Below are positions 46,500 through 54,409 of a DNA stretch of 64,000 nt, piece after piece. The position numbers were made by a program, and so were the translations under genes. Source of the stretch: CAMASH01 sp041746635. GTDB lineage: Bacteria; Verrucomicrobiota; Verrucomicrobiia; Chthoniobacterales; Terrimicrobiaceae. The notes below the pieces were generated by a model. The model saw only the letters and a program-made list of their open reading frames with translations, was not told where the DNA came from and made no database searches. Within the stretch, counting starts at the first letter, position 1. Each line of letters opens with the position of its first letter. The stretch covers positions 13,845 through 77,844 of the forward strand of contig JBGTGQ010000080.1 of assembly GCA_041746635.1 (NCBI GenBank). Reading direction: 5' to 3'.

Positions 46500-46729
46500 T
46501 CCACTCAACGCCCTGTGCACCGCCTACGTCGATACCCAAGGCGCCCAGACCGACGAACAAAGCGACGCCACCACCGAACGCGCCGAACGCGACAACGAGA
46601 TCGAAGATCGCCGACCGCCGCATGCAAATCCAATTCGCCGCCGACGCCGAATGGCCCTACACCGACGACGACAACGCCGGCATCGGCAAAGAATTCTTCC
46701 TGCCGCTAAGGCGCCCGTTTAACGGGTGA
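46500..46729 (+). pseudogene. Decayed gene with frameshift, not recognised
   Basis: One frame reads LCTAYVDTQGAQTDEQSDAT and then ERAERDNEIEDRR. After a frame change the coding continues as DRRMQIQFAADAEWPYTDDD and AGIGKEFFLPLRRPFNG before a stop. The junction DRR appears in both frames, so a small indel broke one gene. No start is visible and no family is recognised. Confidence 0.4.
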
Positions 46730-46868
46730 TGTCGATGGCTACCAATCACTGACTTTTGGCAACGAGAAAGGATTAGAAAATGCTTCGCGTACAGAACCAT
46801 CGCCTCTGATGCCTTCCCTATTGAGGCTCGTGTAATTCAGTGACACTATATTCCCACGTATTTGGCCG

Positions 46869-47276
46869 TCACTCTATTGTGCGAGGCTCAATAATTGAGG
46901 CAACGACCTTCTTCTGCACGGTATCCGCGAGTTTGAATGGCAAATATACAATCTCTATTTTTGATTCTCCCGGACGAAGCCATTTTGTATAAACAGCATT
47001 CAAAACAATGGGTCTAGGAACAGGAAATATCGGGTGCTTCCTCTCGCTTTCTGACAGATAAAGCGTCAGCGCAAGTTTGGCTCCCTCATACAAATATCCG
47101 ACCTCCTGATTGCTTTTCTTGGTCAGGGTAAGGGTGAGAGGGATACCCTTGTCCCTAGGAAGTTTCAAATCTACCGTGACTTCAAGATGGATCGACGGCG
47201 TGTCATAAGCGTTTAAATCTCCGACGCAGAAGATCGCAACGAGCAAGGCAGGCAGGGTTGAAGAGAAAACATTCAT
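46869..47276 (-). CDS. Secreted hypothetical protein
   Basis: A 135-residue protein from ATG 47276 with signal peptide MNVFSSTLPALLVAIFCVGD. The mature part is strand-rich (HLEVTVDLKLPRDKGIPLTL, WLRPGESKIEIVYLPFKL), possibly an immunoglobulin-like fold. Not recognised. Base composition is clearly less GC-rich than the core genes. Confidence 0.65.
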   Translation of the reverse strand: MNVFSSTLPALLVAIFCVGDLNAYDTPSIHLEVTVDLKLPRDKGIPLTLTLTKKSNQEVGYLYEGAKLALTLYLSESERKHPIFPVPRPIVLNAVYTKWLRPGESKIEIVYLPFKLADTVQKKVVASIIEPRTIE

Positions 47277-47332
47277 TATTGCCAAACGCTCAAAATCGAA
47301 GCGCGGGCTCAGTTAGCTCCATCGGAGGCCAT

Positions 47333-47638
47333 TTATAGGTCGCGGCCACGCTCAAGAAGTACGGCGTTCCCTTTGCCTTCAATGATGACAAACTTCAGAT
47401 CGCCCTTTGCGTTCGTATATGAAAGTTCCCACTCTTGATCCGTGCCTCTCAGCAATGCAAAGCGAGCGCGGATGCAGAAATAATCTTTATACTTTTCGCC
47501 GATAGCCTTGTCGCCGATGGCTTCAGCCTGTGCGAGGCTCAGTAAAGGCTGAGTGACGGGCCACTGTTCTAGGCGGGCAAAGCAAACGCTGGCGAAAGTC
47601 AACGTGATGATAATTAGCGAAATCTGTTTTGTGCTCAT
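47333..47638 (-). CDS. Secreted hypothetical protein
   Basis: A 101-residue protein with signal peptide MSTKQISLIIITLTFASVCF, then an acidic helix (LSLAQAEAIGDKAIGEKYKD) and strands (EWELSYTNAKGDLKFVIIEG). The layout resembles small PepSY-like periplasmic domains, but I am not sure. It has the same low-GC character as the neighbour at 46869-47276. Confidence 0.6.
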   Translation of the reverse strand: MSTKQISLIIITLTFASVCFARLEQWPVTQPLLSLAQAEAIGDKAIGEKYKDYFCIRARFALLRGTDQEWELSYTNAKGDLKFVIIEGKGNAVLLERGRDL

Positions 47639-47767
47639 GCCGTTTCGTCTGCCGAACGAATTGTATCAGCAACCCAATCATATGGTCGCCTAAAGTTCAG
47701 TGAAGCGATATTGAAATAGACTGAATTGAGAAGCTTTGTCGAGACATGAGGGTTCGCCCTGACCCCA

Positions 47768-48460
47768 TCACACTTCCAACCGATAACCAAGGCCATGCAC
47801 CGTGAGCAAGTGACAGGGCGCGGAGGGTTCGGTTTCGATTTTTTGACGGATTTTCACGATCACCTGATCGAGGGTGCGGGTGGTGCCGTAGTATTCGATG
47901 CCCCAGACTTCGTTGAGGATGCGGTCGCGGGAGACGGCGTGGCCGCGTTCGCGGTAAAGCAGGGCGAGGACGGCGAGTTCGCGCGGGGTGAGGTCGAAGG
48001 GGGAACCGGCGCGCGTGCCGCGCAGGGCGGAGGTGTCTACCGTGACATCACCGAATTGCAGGCGGTTGGGCACGGCTGATTCGCCGGCTGTTTTCGGCTG
48101 GGCGCGGCGGAGCAGGGCGTGAACGCGGGCGATGAGTTCGTGCATGCCGAAGGGCTTCGTTACGTAGTCGTCGGCGCCAAGTTCCAGGCCGACGACTTTG
48201 TCGGTCTCCTGGCCCTTGGCGGTGAGCATGAGGATGGGGACGGGATTTTTAGCGGCGCGGAGTTCGCGGCAGACGTCGTAACCGCTCTTGCGCGGCAGCA
48301 TCACATCGAGGATCACGAGGTCGGGCTGGTCTTGCTTGATCTGGGCAAGGGCCTGCGCGCCGTCGCGGCTTTCGGAAATCTGGTAGCCTTCGCTGCCGAG
48401 CACTTCGACCAAGCCAAGGCGGATGTGCGGGTCGTCTTCAACAATGAGGATGCGTTTCAT
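47768..48460 (-). CDS. OmpR/PhoB-type response regulator
   Basis: A 230-residue regulator. The receiver domain has VEDDPHIRL, the phospho-acceptor Asp in VILDVMLPRKSG and the conserved Lys in VTKPFGMHE. The C-terminal winged helix has DLTPRELAVLALLYRERGHA and TLDQVIVKIRQKIE. The histidine kinase at 48585-50375 is just upstream on the same strand. The target genes are unknown; the vWA protein nearby is a candidate. Confidence 0.93.
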   Translation of the reverse strand: MKRILIVEDDPHIRLGLVEVLGSEGYQISESRDGAQALAQIKQDQPDLVILDVMLPRKSGYDVCRELRAAKNPVPILMLTAKGQETDKVVGLELGADDYVTKPFGMHELIARVHALLRRAQPKTAGESAVPNRLQFGDVTVDTSALRGTRAGSPFDLTPRELAVLALLYRERGHAVSRDRILNEVWGIEYYGTTRTLDQVIVKIRQKIETEPSAPCHLLTVHGLGYRLEV

Positions 48461-48482
48461 GGAGTGTTTAAAGTCATTTTAG

Positions 48483-48563
48483 GCCACCGATTAACACGGA
48501 TGAAACACGGATTCAGGAGGCACATTCTTTCTTCCCCTGTGAAAATCCGTGTTCATCCGTGGC
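48483..48563. repeat. Inverted CACGGAT repeat between kinase and regulator genes
   Basis: GCCACCGATTAACACGGATG and AAACACGGATT (48483-48513) are mirrored by AATCCGTGTTCATCCGTGGC (48544-48563). A similar but more degraded element is at 51891-52029. It could act as a hairpin that separates expression of the two genes. Confidence 0.6.
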
Positions 48564-48584
48564 GAGCTTTCCTTTTCTTTGAAC

Positions 48585-50375
48585 TTAATCATCGGTCGTT
48601 GGGATCTGGAGGGTGAAGATGCTGCCGCCGCCTTCGCGGGGGTGGCAGGTGACGTCGCCGCCGTGGTCGCGGGCGATGCGGCGGGCGAGGGTGAGGCCGA
48701 GGCCGGAACCTTGCACACCGCTGGAGAGGGAATCGTCGGCGCGGAAGAAGGGGTCGAAGATTTTTTCCTCCAGGCCGGACGGAACGCCGGGTCCGCGGTC
48801 GAGCACTTCGACGTTCAAGCGATGGGCGGTCAAATTGGTGCGGATGCTGATTTCTTTTTGCTGGGCGGCATATTTCTCGGCGTTGGAAAGGAGGTTCACC
48901 AAGATCTGCGCGATGGCATCGGGGTCGCAGAGGGCAGAGTAGGGCCCGAGGTCCGCCGTCCAGTTCACAGTGAAGCCGGCTTCGCGCAGGCGGAGGCTTT
49001 CGGCCTCCCAGGTGCGTTCGATCACGGGATACAAATCGGCGGCGCTGAGGTTGGGGGTTTTGCGGTTTTTTTCGAGGCGGGCAAAATCGAGGACGTTATT
49101 GACGAGGCGGGCGAGGCGATTGCTTTCGGCGGCGATGATGCGGAGGTAGCGGCGGCGTTTGTCAGGTTCCGGCACGCGGTCGTCGGCCAGGAGTTCGGCA
49201 AACATGCGGATGGAGGTGAGCGGAGTTTTGAGTTCGTGCGAGACGTTGGAGACGAAGTCGGTTTTTTTCTGTGCGAGATCGAGCTGACGACGGGTGTCGC
49301 GGGCCACGAAGTAACCGCCGGCAAGGATGGCGGCGAGGGCCAGGGCGATGAGGAAAATGAGGGTGAGGGCGACGAGGCGGGCGGACTCGGTGAGTTGGCC
49401 GGGATTCGTGAGATAGAGCGCGACTTCCCAATGGGGCAGCACTTCGCCGACCTCGGTCGCGACGAAGGGACGTTTCCAATCGGCGGCGAAACCGGAGGGA
49501 ACGCGGGCGACGGGGCGGGCTTTTTCGTTGAGCACGGCGAGCTGGGTTTTGTCGCCGGTGTTTTGTGGCAGGATGTTTTGGGCGAGGCGGTCGAATTGCG
49601 CGGGGCCGAGCATGAGGCCGAAAAGCCAATTCGCGTTAGGATCGGGGCGCGTCCAGAAGAGCACCTGCAAGTCGTCCTGCACGAAGCGCGCAAGGATGCC
49701 CTGGGCGGAGGCACCCACCGCGTTTTGGAAGTTGGAAACTTCCGGCGCGACTTTGGAGAGAACGGCGGTTTTGTCCGCCGGGGCGTTTTTTTGCGGGACG
49801 ATGTTGCGGTTGAGGGACTGGCTTTTTTGGCGGGAGTCTTGTTCCTGAAGCAGGTCCTGTTGAACGGATTTCCCCGCGGCGCGAGCGGCAGGGGCCCGCA
49901 GGATGGCGCTGTCTTTCGATTCCTCCTTGGCGGAGTAGGCCGGCTGGGTTTGGTAGATCTCGGACTCGGCCCTGTTGCTCAGGAAAGCGGCGTTGTTGCC
50001 CAGAAATTCCGACTGGCTGCGATCCCTCCGCGCGACAGCACTGGTCGGCCAGGCCAGGGTGCCTTGCGGCGTGATGGCAAACGGAATGCCTCCGTCGGAC
50101 CAGGCTTCGGTGAGGAGGGGACCGTAGTTTTCCGCGAGCGCGGAAGCACCATGGCGGGCCACCAGCGCGCGAAGTACTTCCACGAAAGCTTTCTGCTTTT
50201 CTTCAAGGGTCGCGCGGAGGGCCGAAGCGAGGGCGTCGGTTTCGGCCTGATGGAGGTCGGTGGCCTGGCGTTCGATCAGCACGTGCTGATCGCCCGCGGT
50301 GCGCAAGGCCAGCCAGCCCAGCACGACACTGGGCAGGAAGATCGCGGCAAAAAAGATCAGCGCGGAGCGTTTCAC
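48585..50375 (-). CDS. Sensor histidine kinase
   Basis: A 596-residue membrane kinase. It has an N-terminal membrane helix (SALIFFAAIFLPSVVLGWLA), a large sensor region of about 300 residues, and a second membrane helix near residue 340 (LIFLIALALAAILAGGYFVA). HisKA with VSHELKTPLTS and HATPase with LLSNAEKYAAQ and GSGLGLTLARRIA follow. It is the partner of the response regulator at 47768-48460. The sensed signal is unknown. Confidence 0.93.
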   Translation of the reverse strand: MKRSALIFFAAIFLPSVVLGWLALRTAGDQHVLIERQATDLHQAETDALASALRATLEEKQKAFVEVLRALVARHGASALAENYGPLLTEAWSDGGIPFAITPQGTLAWPTSAVARRDRSQSEFLGNNAAFLSNRAESEIYQTQPAYSAKEESKDSAILRAPAARAAGKSVQQDLLQEQDSRQKSQSLNRNIVPQKNAPADKTAVLSKVAPEVSNFQNAVGASAQGILARFVQDDLQVLFWTRPDPNANWLFGLMLGPAQFDRLAQNILPQNTGDKTQLAVLNEKARPVARVPSGFAADWKRPFVATEVGEVLPHWEVALYLTNPGQLTESARLVALTLIFLIALALAAILAGGYFVARDTRRQLDLAQKKTDFVSNVSHELKTPLTSIRMFAELLADDRVPEPDKRRRYLRIIAAESNRLARLVNNVLDFARLEKNRKTPNLSAADLYPVIERTWEAESLRLREAGFTVNWTADLGPYSALCDPDAIAQILVNLLSNAEKYAAQQKEISIRTNLTAHRLNVEVLDRGPGVPSGLEEKIFDPFFRADDSLSSGVQGSGLGLTLARRIARDHGGDVTCHPREGGGSIFTLQIPTTDD

Positions 50376-50432
50376 TTCTTTTCACTTATCGCGCGGACGG
50401 GTCTTTGGGGAGAAGGAATGAGGGCGAAAACA

Positions 50433-50468
50433 ACAGGGAGCACAAGGCAAGATGCCTGCGCTCCCTGT
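50433..50468 (-). terminator. Hairpin after the vWA gene
   Basis: ACAGGGAGC (50433-50441) pairs perfectly with GCTCCCTGT (50460-50468), with an inner AGGCA/TGCCT pairing. On the minus strand a TGTTTT follows, so it works as a terminator for the vWA gene ending at 50486. Confidence 0.7.
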
Positions 50469-50485
50469 GTTTTCTCTGATCTCCG

Positions 50486-51799
50486 TCAGCGTTTCTGATT
50501 TTTGTCCTGGTAGTTCTGATATTGGAATTCCTTGCGGCTGGTCTTGCTGAGGGAACCGGCGCTTTTTAGTTCCTCGGCTTTGCCGCGGAGTTCGCTGTCT
50601 TCCTCTTTGAGCAACTGGCTTTTCGCCGCGGCGGGAAGCGCCGCATTGGCGGCGGCCTGGCGGAGGAGGACATCGGCGGCGTCTTTGGACTTTCCGGCGT
50701 CCGCCAGTTTGACGGCTTGCTCCTTGGCCAGGCGGTTTCGGGTGATGGCGGTATTGGCGGCGACATCGGCTTTCACCGAGGCTTCAACCAGACGGACATC
50801 GGAATTTTGCTTCGCGGTGGCGGTTTTGTTTTCCCTGACGGCCTCGCCATTGGCACTGTCCTCGTAGGAGACCTCAACCTGGGCGAGGGCGATTTCTGCG
50901 TCGCTGATATCCGGCGCTTCGCAGGAGAGGAGGAAGCGGCGGGTCTGCGAGCCGTAAAACTCGGAGAGCGGGATGGTCACGGTCTGGCCGTTGAAGGCGA
51001 TGTCTTCCTCGCCGAGAATTCCGCGTGGCTTGACCCCCTTGGGCAGGGTGATGATGACTTTGACGTTGCGAGCCACGACGCTTTTGACCGTGCCGAGTTC
51101 CTCGGTGAAAATGCCGGGGAGTTTTTCGGCATCCTTCACGTAATAATAGTTGCCATGGCTGGCCTCCGCGAGCGCGGTCATGAGGTCTTCGTTGTAGTCG
51201 TCGCCGAGACCGATGGTGGAGACGCCCATTCCTTCCTGCCGCAGTTCCTTGCCGAGCTTGGCGAGTTGGGAGGGGCTGGATGGGCCGACATTGGCGATGC
51301 CGTCGGAAAGCAAGATCATGCGATTGACGTTTTCCGAGTCGAAGTATTTGCGCAACTGGGCCGCGCCCTTTTCAACCCCTGCGTAGAGGGCGGTGCTGCC
51401 GCCGTCCTTGATGCGGTTGATCTGGCGCTTGAGGTCTTCCTTGTCTTCGACTTTCTGCGGCGGAATAAGGACTTCCACCTCATCGTCGTAAATGATGACG
51501 GAAAAGATGTCACTGCGGCCAAGTTGGTCGAGGGCGACTCCGGCGGCTTGCTTGGCTTTTTCCAATTTCGCCCCGGCCATCGAGCCGGAGCGATCCAGGA
51601 CCACGGCGAGGTTGATCGGTATGGTGCGTTTTTGGTCGGAATCCTTGGCGAGGAGCTCGATCTGAATGATCGCGTCGCGTGGGCCGGCGAGGAGGAGATC
51701 GCGCTCGGGTTTGACCGAGAGAGCGATGGTGGGTGATCCTTGGGCCGCCGCGATGGTCGCGAGCGCCGAAGCCGTGAGCAGAGTGAGGAGTGTTTTCAC
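50486..51799 (-). CDS. Secreted von Willebrand factor A-domain protein
   Basis: A 437-residue protein with signal peptide MKTLLTLLTASALATIAAAQ. The vWA domain has the metal-binding DRSGSM motif near residue 69, with DGGSTALYAG and LLSDGIANVG further on. A strand-rich domain and a helical Lys/Ala-rich C-terminus follow (KEQAVKLADAGKSKDAADVL). Relatives with these parts are secreted or periplasmic proteins of unknown role. It precedes the histidine kinase and regulator. Confidence 0.85.
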   Translation of the reverse strand: MKTLLTLLTASALATIAAAQGSPTIALSVKPERDLLLAGPRDAIIQIELLAKDSDQKRTIPINLAVVLDRSGSMAGAKLEKAKQAAGVALDQLGRSDIFSVIIYDDEVEVLIPPQKVEDKEDLKRQINRIKDGGSTALYAGVEKGAAQLRKYFDSENVNRMILLSDGIANVGPSSPSQLAKLGKELRQEGMGVSTIGLGDDYNEDLMTALAEASHGNYYYVKDAEKLPGIFTEELGTVKSVVARNVKVIITLPKGVKPRGILGEEDIAFNGQTVTIPLSEFYGSQTRRFLLSCEAPDISDAEIALAQVEVSYEDSANGEAVRENKTATAKQNSDVRLVEASVKADVAANTAITRNRLAKEQAVKLADAGKSKDAADVLLRQAAANAALPAAAKSQLLKEEDSELRGKAEELKSAGSLSKTSRKEFQYQNYQDKNQKR

Positions 51800-51890
51800 G
51801 TCCGCACCATCGCGAATCCCCCGGCGGGTTATGTCAGGCTGCGGTAAGGAAGTTGTAAAAGAATTGTGAAAGGCCCACTAAGAGTTTTTT

Positions 51891-52029
51891 AACCGCGGAT
51901 AACGCGGAGGGAGCGGATAAAGGGCTTTGTTCTCACCAGCATAATCCGTGATATCTGCGGGTTCCCTGCTTCTCTTTACTGTGATCTTCGTCTTTTGCTG
52001 ATCGGTGCTTTTATCCGTGTCATCCGTGG
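51891..52029. repeat. Degraded CGCGGAT/ATCCGTG repeat region
   Basis: AACCGCGGATAACGCGGAGG (51891-51910) and TTATCCGTGTCATCCGTGG (52011-52029) are approximately mirrored, with a central ATCCGTGATATCTGCGGG. It resembles 48483-48563. It lies between the vWA gene and the STAS gene. Confidence 0.4.
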
Positions 52030-52062
52030 CTTCAACTGCATCGTTCCGGCTGAGGCGGCGGC

Positions 52063-52404
52063 TCAGCCCAGCGCCAGAGCCCGCGCGTCGACTTCGCTGC
52101 AGGCGATTTCCAGGATGTTCGTCATGCCGGCGGATTCGAGGACCTTGTCCACCTCGGGCTGGGGGTTGAGGATGATGAGTTTTTTGCCTTCGCGCACCAG
52201 CGGTTTCGTCGCCTCAATCAAGAGCCTCATGCCCATGGAGGCGACGAAATCCACCTTGGAAAAGTCCACGATGGTGGACTTATTTTGCGCGGCGGTGAGA
52301 TCAAGGAACTGCGCTTTGATCTGCTCGACGCCGGCAAGATTCAACGAGCCCTCCAGGCTGAGGAAAGTGAGATTCTCCGACTGCTCGATAATCGCAAGGT
52401 TCAT
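52063..52404 (-). CDS. STAS-domain anti-anti-sigma-like protein, copy 1
   Basis: A 113-residue STAS domain: EGSLNLAGVEQIKAQFLDLT, then STIVDFSKVDFVASMGMRLL. The Ser in VASMGMRLL is the usual phosphorylation site of anti-anti-sigma factors. It is the last gene of the phosphatase/REC/hybrid kinase operon and most likely the phosphatase's substrate, which is inference. Confidence 0.88.
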   Translation of the reverse strand: MNLAIIEQSENLTFLSLEGSLNLAGVEQIKAQFLDLTAAQNKSTIVDFSKVDFVASMGMRLLIEATKPLVREGKKLIILNPQPEVDKVLESAGMTNILEIACSEVDARALALG

Positions 52405-52434
52405 GGGCAGGTGTCAGTGTAACTGTAAAGAGAC

Positions 52435-53904
52435 TCAGGCGGGGAAGTCCACCGTAAGGAAAGAGTAATCATCGTCGAGATCCGTGCCGGTGTGGATGGC
52501 GCGAATCCATTGCAACACGTCGTCCGGCAGGGTTTTGCTGCGGCCATGGCGGTTCAGAAAAGGGAGAAAGTCGTGATCGTAGCTGATCATCGTGCCATCG
52601 GGGCGTTTAATTTCGTAGGCCCCGTCGCTATAGACAAAGAGGCGGGTGTTGGCAGGAATGGTGACGGTATCGCTGTCGTAGCTCATACCTGGCATGGCCC
52701 CGATGAGCATGCCGGTGCAGGGGAGCGGTCGGACCACATCCGTGCCACTTTCCGTGTTGAGCATGATGCCCGGCGGATGGCCGCCCGAGGCGTAATGCAG
52801 TGTGCGGCTGGGGGCGTGGTAAACGCCATACCAGATGGTGAAGTACATGTTGTTGTGCCGCTCCATTTGGAAGGTGTCGTTTAATCCCGCCAGAACCTGG
52901 GAAGGATCCAAGAAGTCCACTTCTTTGAGCGAACCGGAGCGCAGGACGTTGATGGCGGCAACGGAGAGTAAAGCTGCACCCACGCCGTGGCCGCAGACGT
53001 CGAGCAGGTAAATGGCAAAGCGGGTGTCGTCGATCCAGTGGTAGCCAAAGGAATCGCCCCCGAGTTCGGTGGAGGGGTCGTAGGCCCAGGAAATAAGGAA
53101 GGGTTTCTCCATCGGCGGAGGGAGGATGGAAATGACGTATTTGGCGGCTTCCCGAAGTTCGTCTTCCAAACGCTTTTGGGTTTCCTCGATTTGCCGCAGG
53201 TAAGCTTGTTCCTGATCGCGGAAGGCTTTTTTTTCCAGGCTCGCGCCGATGCGGGCGCGGAGCAAAGTGGGATTGAAGGGTTTGGGCAGAAAATCCTCCG
53301 CGCCGGTTTCGATACACCGAACGACGCTTTCGATTTCGTCGAGAGCGGAGATCATAATAACCGGAATATGCCGCAGATCGGGAGCGGCCTTCATCCGGCC
53401 AAGGGCGGTGTAGCCATCCATCTCGGGCATCATCACATCGAGCAAAACGAGGTCGTAGGAACCGGAGGCCATCATTTCGAGAGCGTGCCGGCCATTCTCG
53501 GCCTCGGCGGTCTGGTGGCCCTGACGCTCGAGACGTTTCACGAGAACTTCCCGGTTGTCGGGATGATCGTCCACGATGAGGATGCGGCCGGTAAGCTTGG
53601 ACAGGTGCTCGGTGTACTCGGCGGCGGACGACTCGAGGGAGGTGGTGATTTTTTTGTAGTCGGAGGCGGCGACGGCTTCCTGGAAGGCGAAACCGCTGAA
53701 GTTTTCGTCGGACAGCCTGGTTTCGATCAATTCCAAAAGCTGGCGTGCCGCGGTCTGGACTTTGGTGAGATCATCAAGGTCTTTCACGCCGCGGTCCTTG
53801 AGATCTTCCTCGAGGAGTTCGCTGTATCCCATGATGTGATTGATCGGGGTGCGCAGATCGTGGCGGAGTTTCGCCAGCGGCATTTTTTCCTCGGAGTCGG
53901 ACAC
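52435..53904 (-). CDS. HisKA-REC-PP2C (RsbU-type) phosphatase
   Basis: A 489-residue three-part protein from GTG 53904, two bases after the upstream REC gene. Residues 9-64 look like a HisKA dimerisation domain (KLRHDLRTPINHIMGYSELL), but no HATPase follows. A receiver domain comes next (VDDHPDNREV; phospho-acceptor Asp in LLDVMMPEMDG; KPFNPT). The C-terminal SpoIIE/PP2C phosphatase has GGDSFGYHWIDDTRFAIYLL and DVCGHGVGAALLS. It probably dephosphorylates a STAS protein when the receiver is phosphorylated. Confidence 0.88.
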   Translation of the reverse strand: MSDSEEKMPLAKLRHDLRTPINHIMGYSELLEEDLKDRGVKDLDDLTKVQTAARQLLELIETRLSDENFSGFAFQEAVAASDYKKITTSLESSAAEYTEHLSKLTGRILIVDDHPDNREVLVKRLERQGHQTAEAENGRHALEMMASGSYDLVLLDVMMPEMDGYTALGRMKAAPDLRHIPVIMISALDEIESVVRCIETGAEDFLPKPFNPTLLRARIGASLEKKAFRDQEQAYLRQIEETQKRLEDELREAAKYVISILPPPMEKPFLISWAYDPSTELGGDSFGYHWIDDTRFAIYLLDVCGHGVGAALLSVAAINVLRSGSLKEVDFLDPSQVLAGLNDTFQMERHNNMYFTIWYGVYHAPSRTLHYASGGHPPGIMLNTESGTDVVRPLPCTGMLIGAMPGMSYDSDTVTIPANTRLFVYSDGAYEIKRPDGTMISYDHDFLPFLNRHGRSKTLPDDVLQWIRAIHTGTDLDDDYSFLTVDFPA

Positions 53905-53906
53905 GG

Positions 53907-54323
53907 TCAGTTGGCGGGTGGGGTTGGAGGAGCGAGGGGGGCCCTCCCCTCTGCGCCTACGCGTTCGAGTTGGGCCGCGATCTTTCCGAGAAGACGGTCG
54001 AGTTCGATCGGCTTGGTATCGTAATCGTCGCACCCGGCGGCGAGGGCCTGCTCGCGATCGCCGGACATGGCGTGTGCGGTGAGGGCAATAACCGGGACGC
54101 CAGCCGTGGCGGAGGCGGCCTTGATGCGTTTGGTGGCTTCCCATCCATCGATAACCGGCAGGCTCATGTCCATGAGGATCAGGTCGGGCGCGATGGAGGC
54201 GGCCAGGCTGACCCCTTCCTGTCCGTCGGTGGCAATGACGACTTCATAGCCGCGGCGTGAAAGCCGGCGCGAGAGCATGTCGCGGTTCATTTCATTGTCT
54301 TCGACGAGGAGGATTTTTGGCAT
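53907..54323 (-). CDS. Single-domain response regulator
   Basis: A 138-residue receiver: LLVEDNEMNRDMLSRRL, phospho-acceptor Asp in LILMDMSLPVIDG, ALTAHAMSGD and the Lys in YDTKPIEL. It has no output domain, so it may carry phosphate between the hybrid kinase and the phosphatase. It lies between them and ends 2 bases before the phosphatase start. Confidence 0.92.
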   Translation of the reverse strand: MPKILLVEDNEMNRDMLSRRLSRRGYEVVIATDGQEGVSLAASIAPDLILMDMSLPVIDGWEATKRIKAASATAGVPVIALTAHAMSGDREQALAAGCDDYDTKPIELDRLLGKIAAQLERVGAEGRAPLAPPTPPAN

Positions 54324-54409
54324 GAGAGTGATGCTATGACGCTTGAGGAATGACGAATTCCCGACAACCTTTCAAGCGAGGGTTTTCCAAACGCTGTCGG
54401 AACGTGCCC

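Noticed and set aside
48549..50498. A 649-codon plus-strand frame over the histidine kinase
   Set aside because: Shadow of the kinase; its translation is Gly/Val/Glu-rich and has no domain, while the minus-strand gene has every kinase motif.
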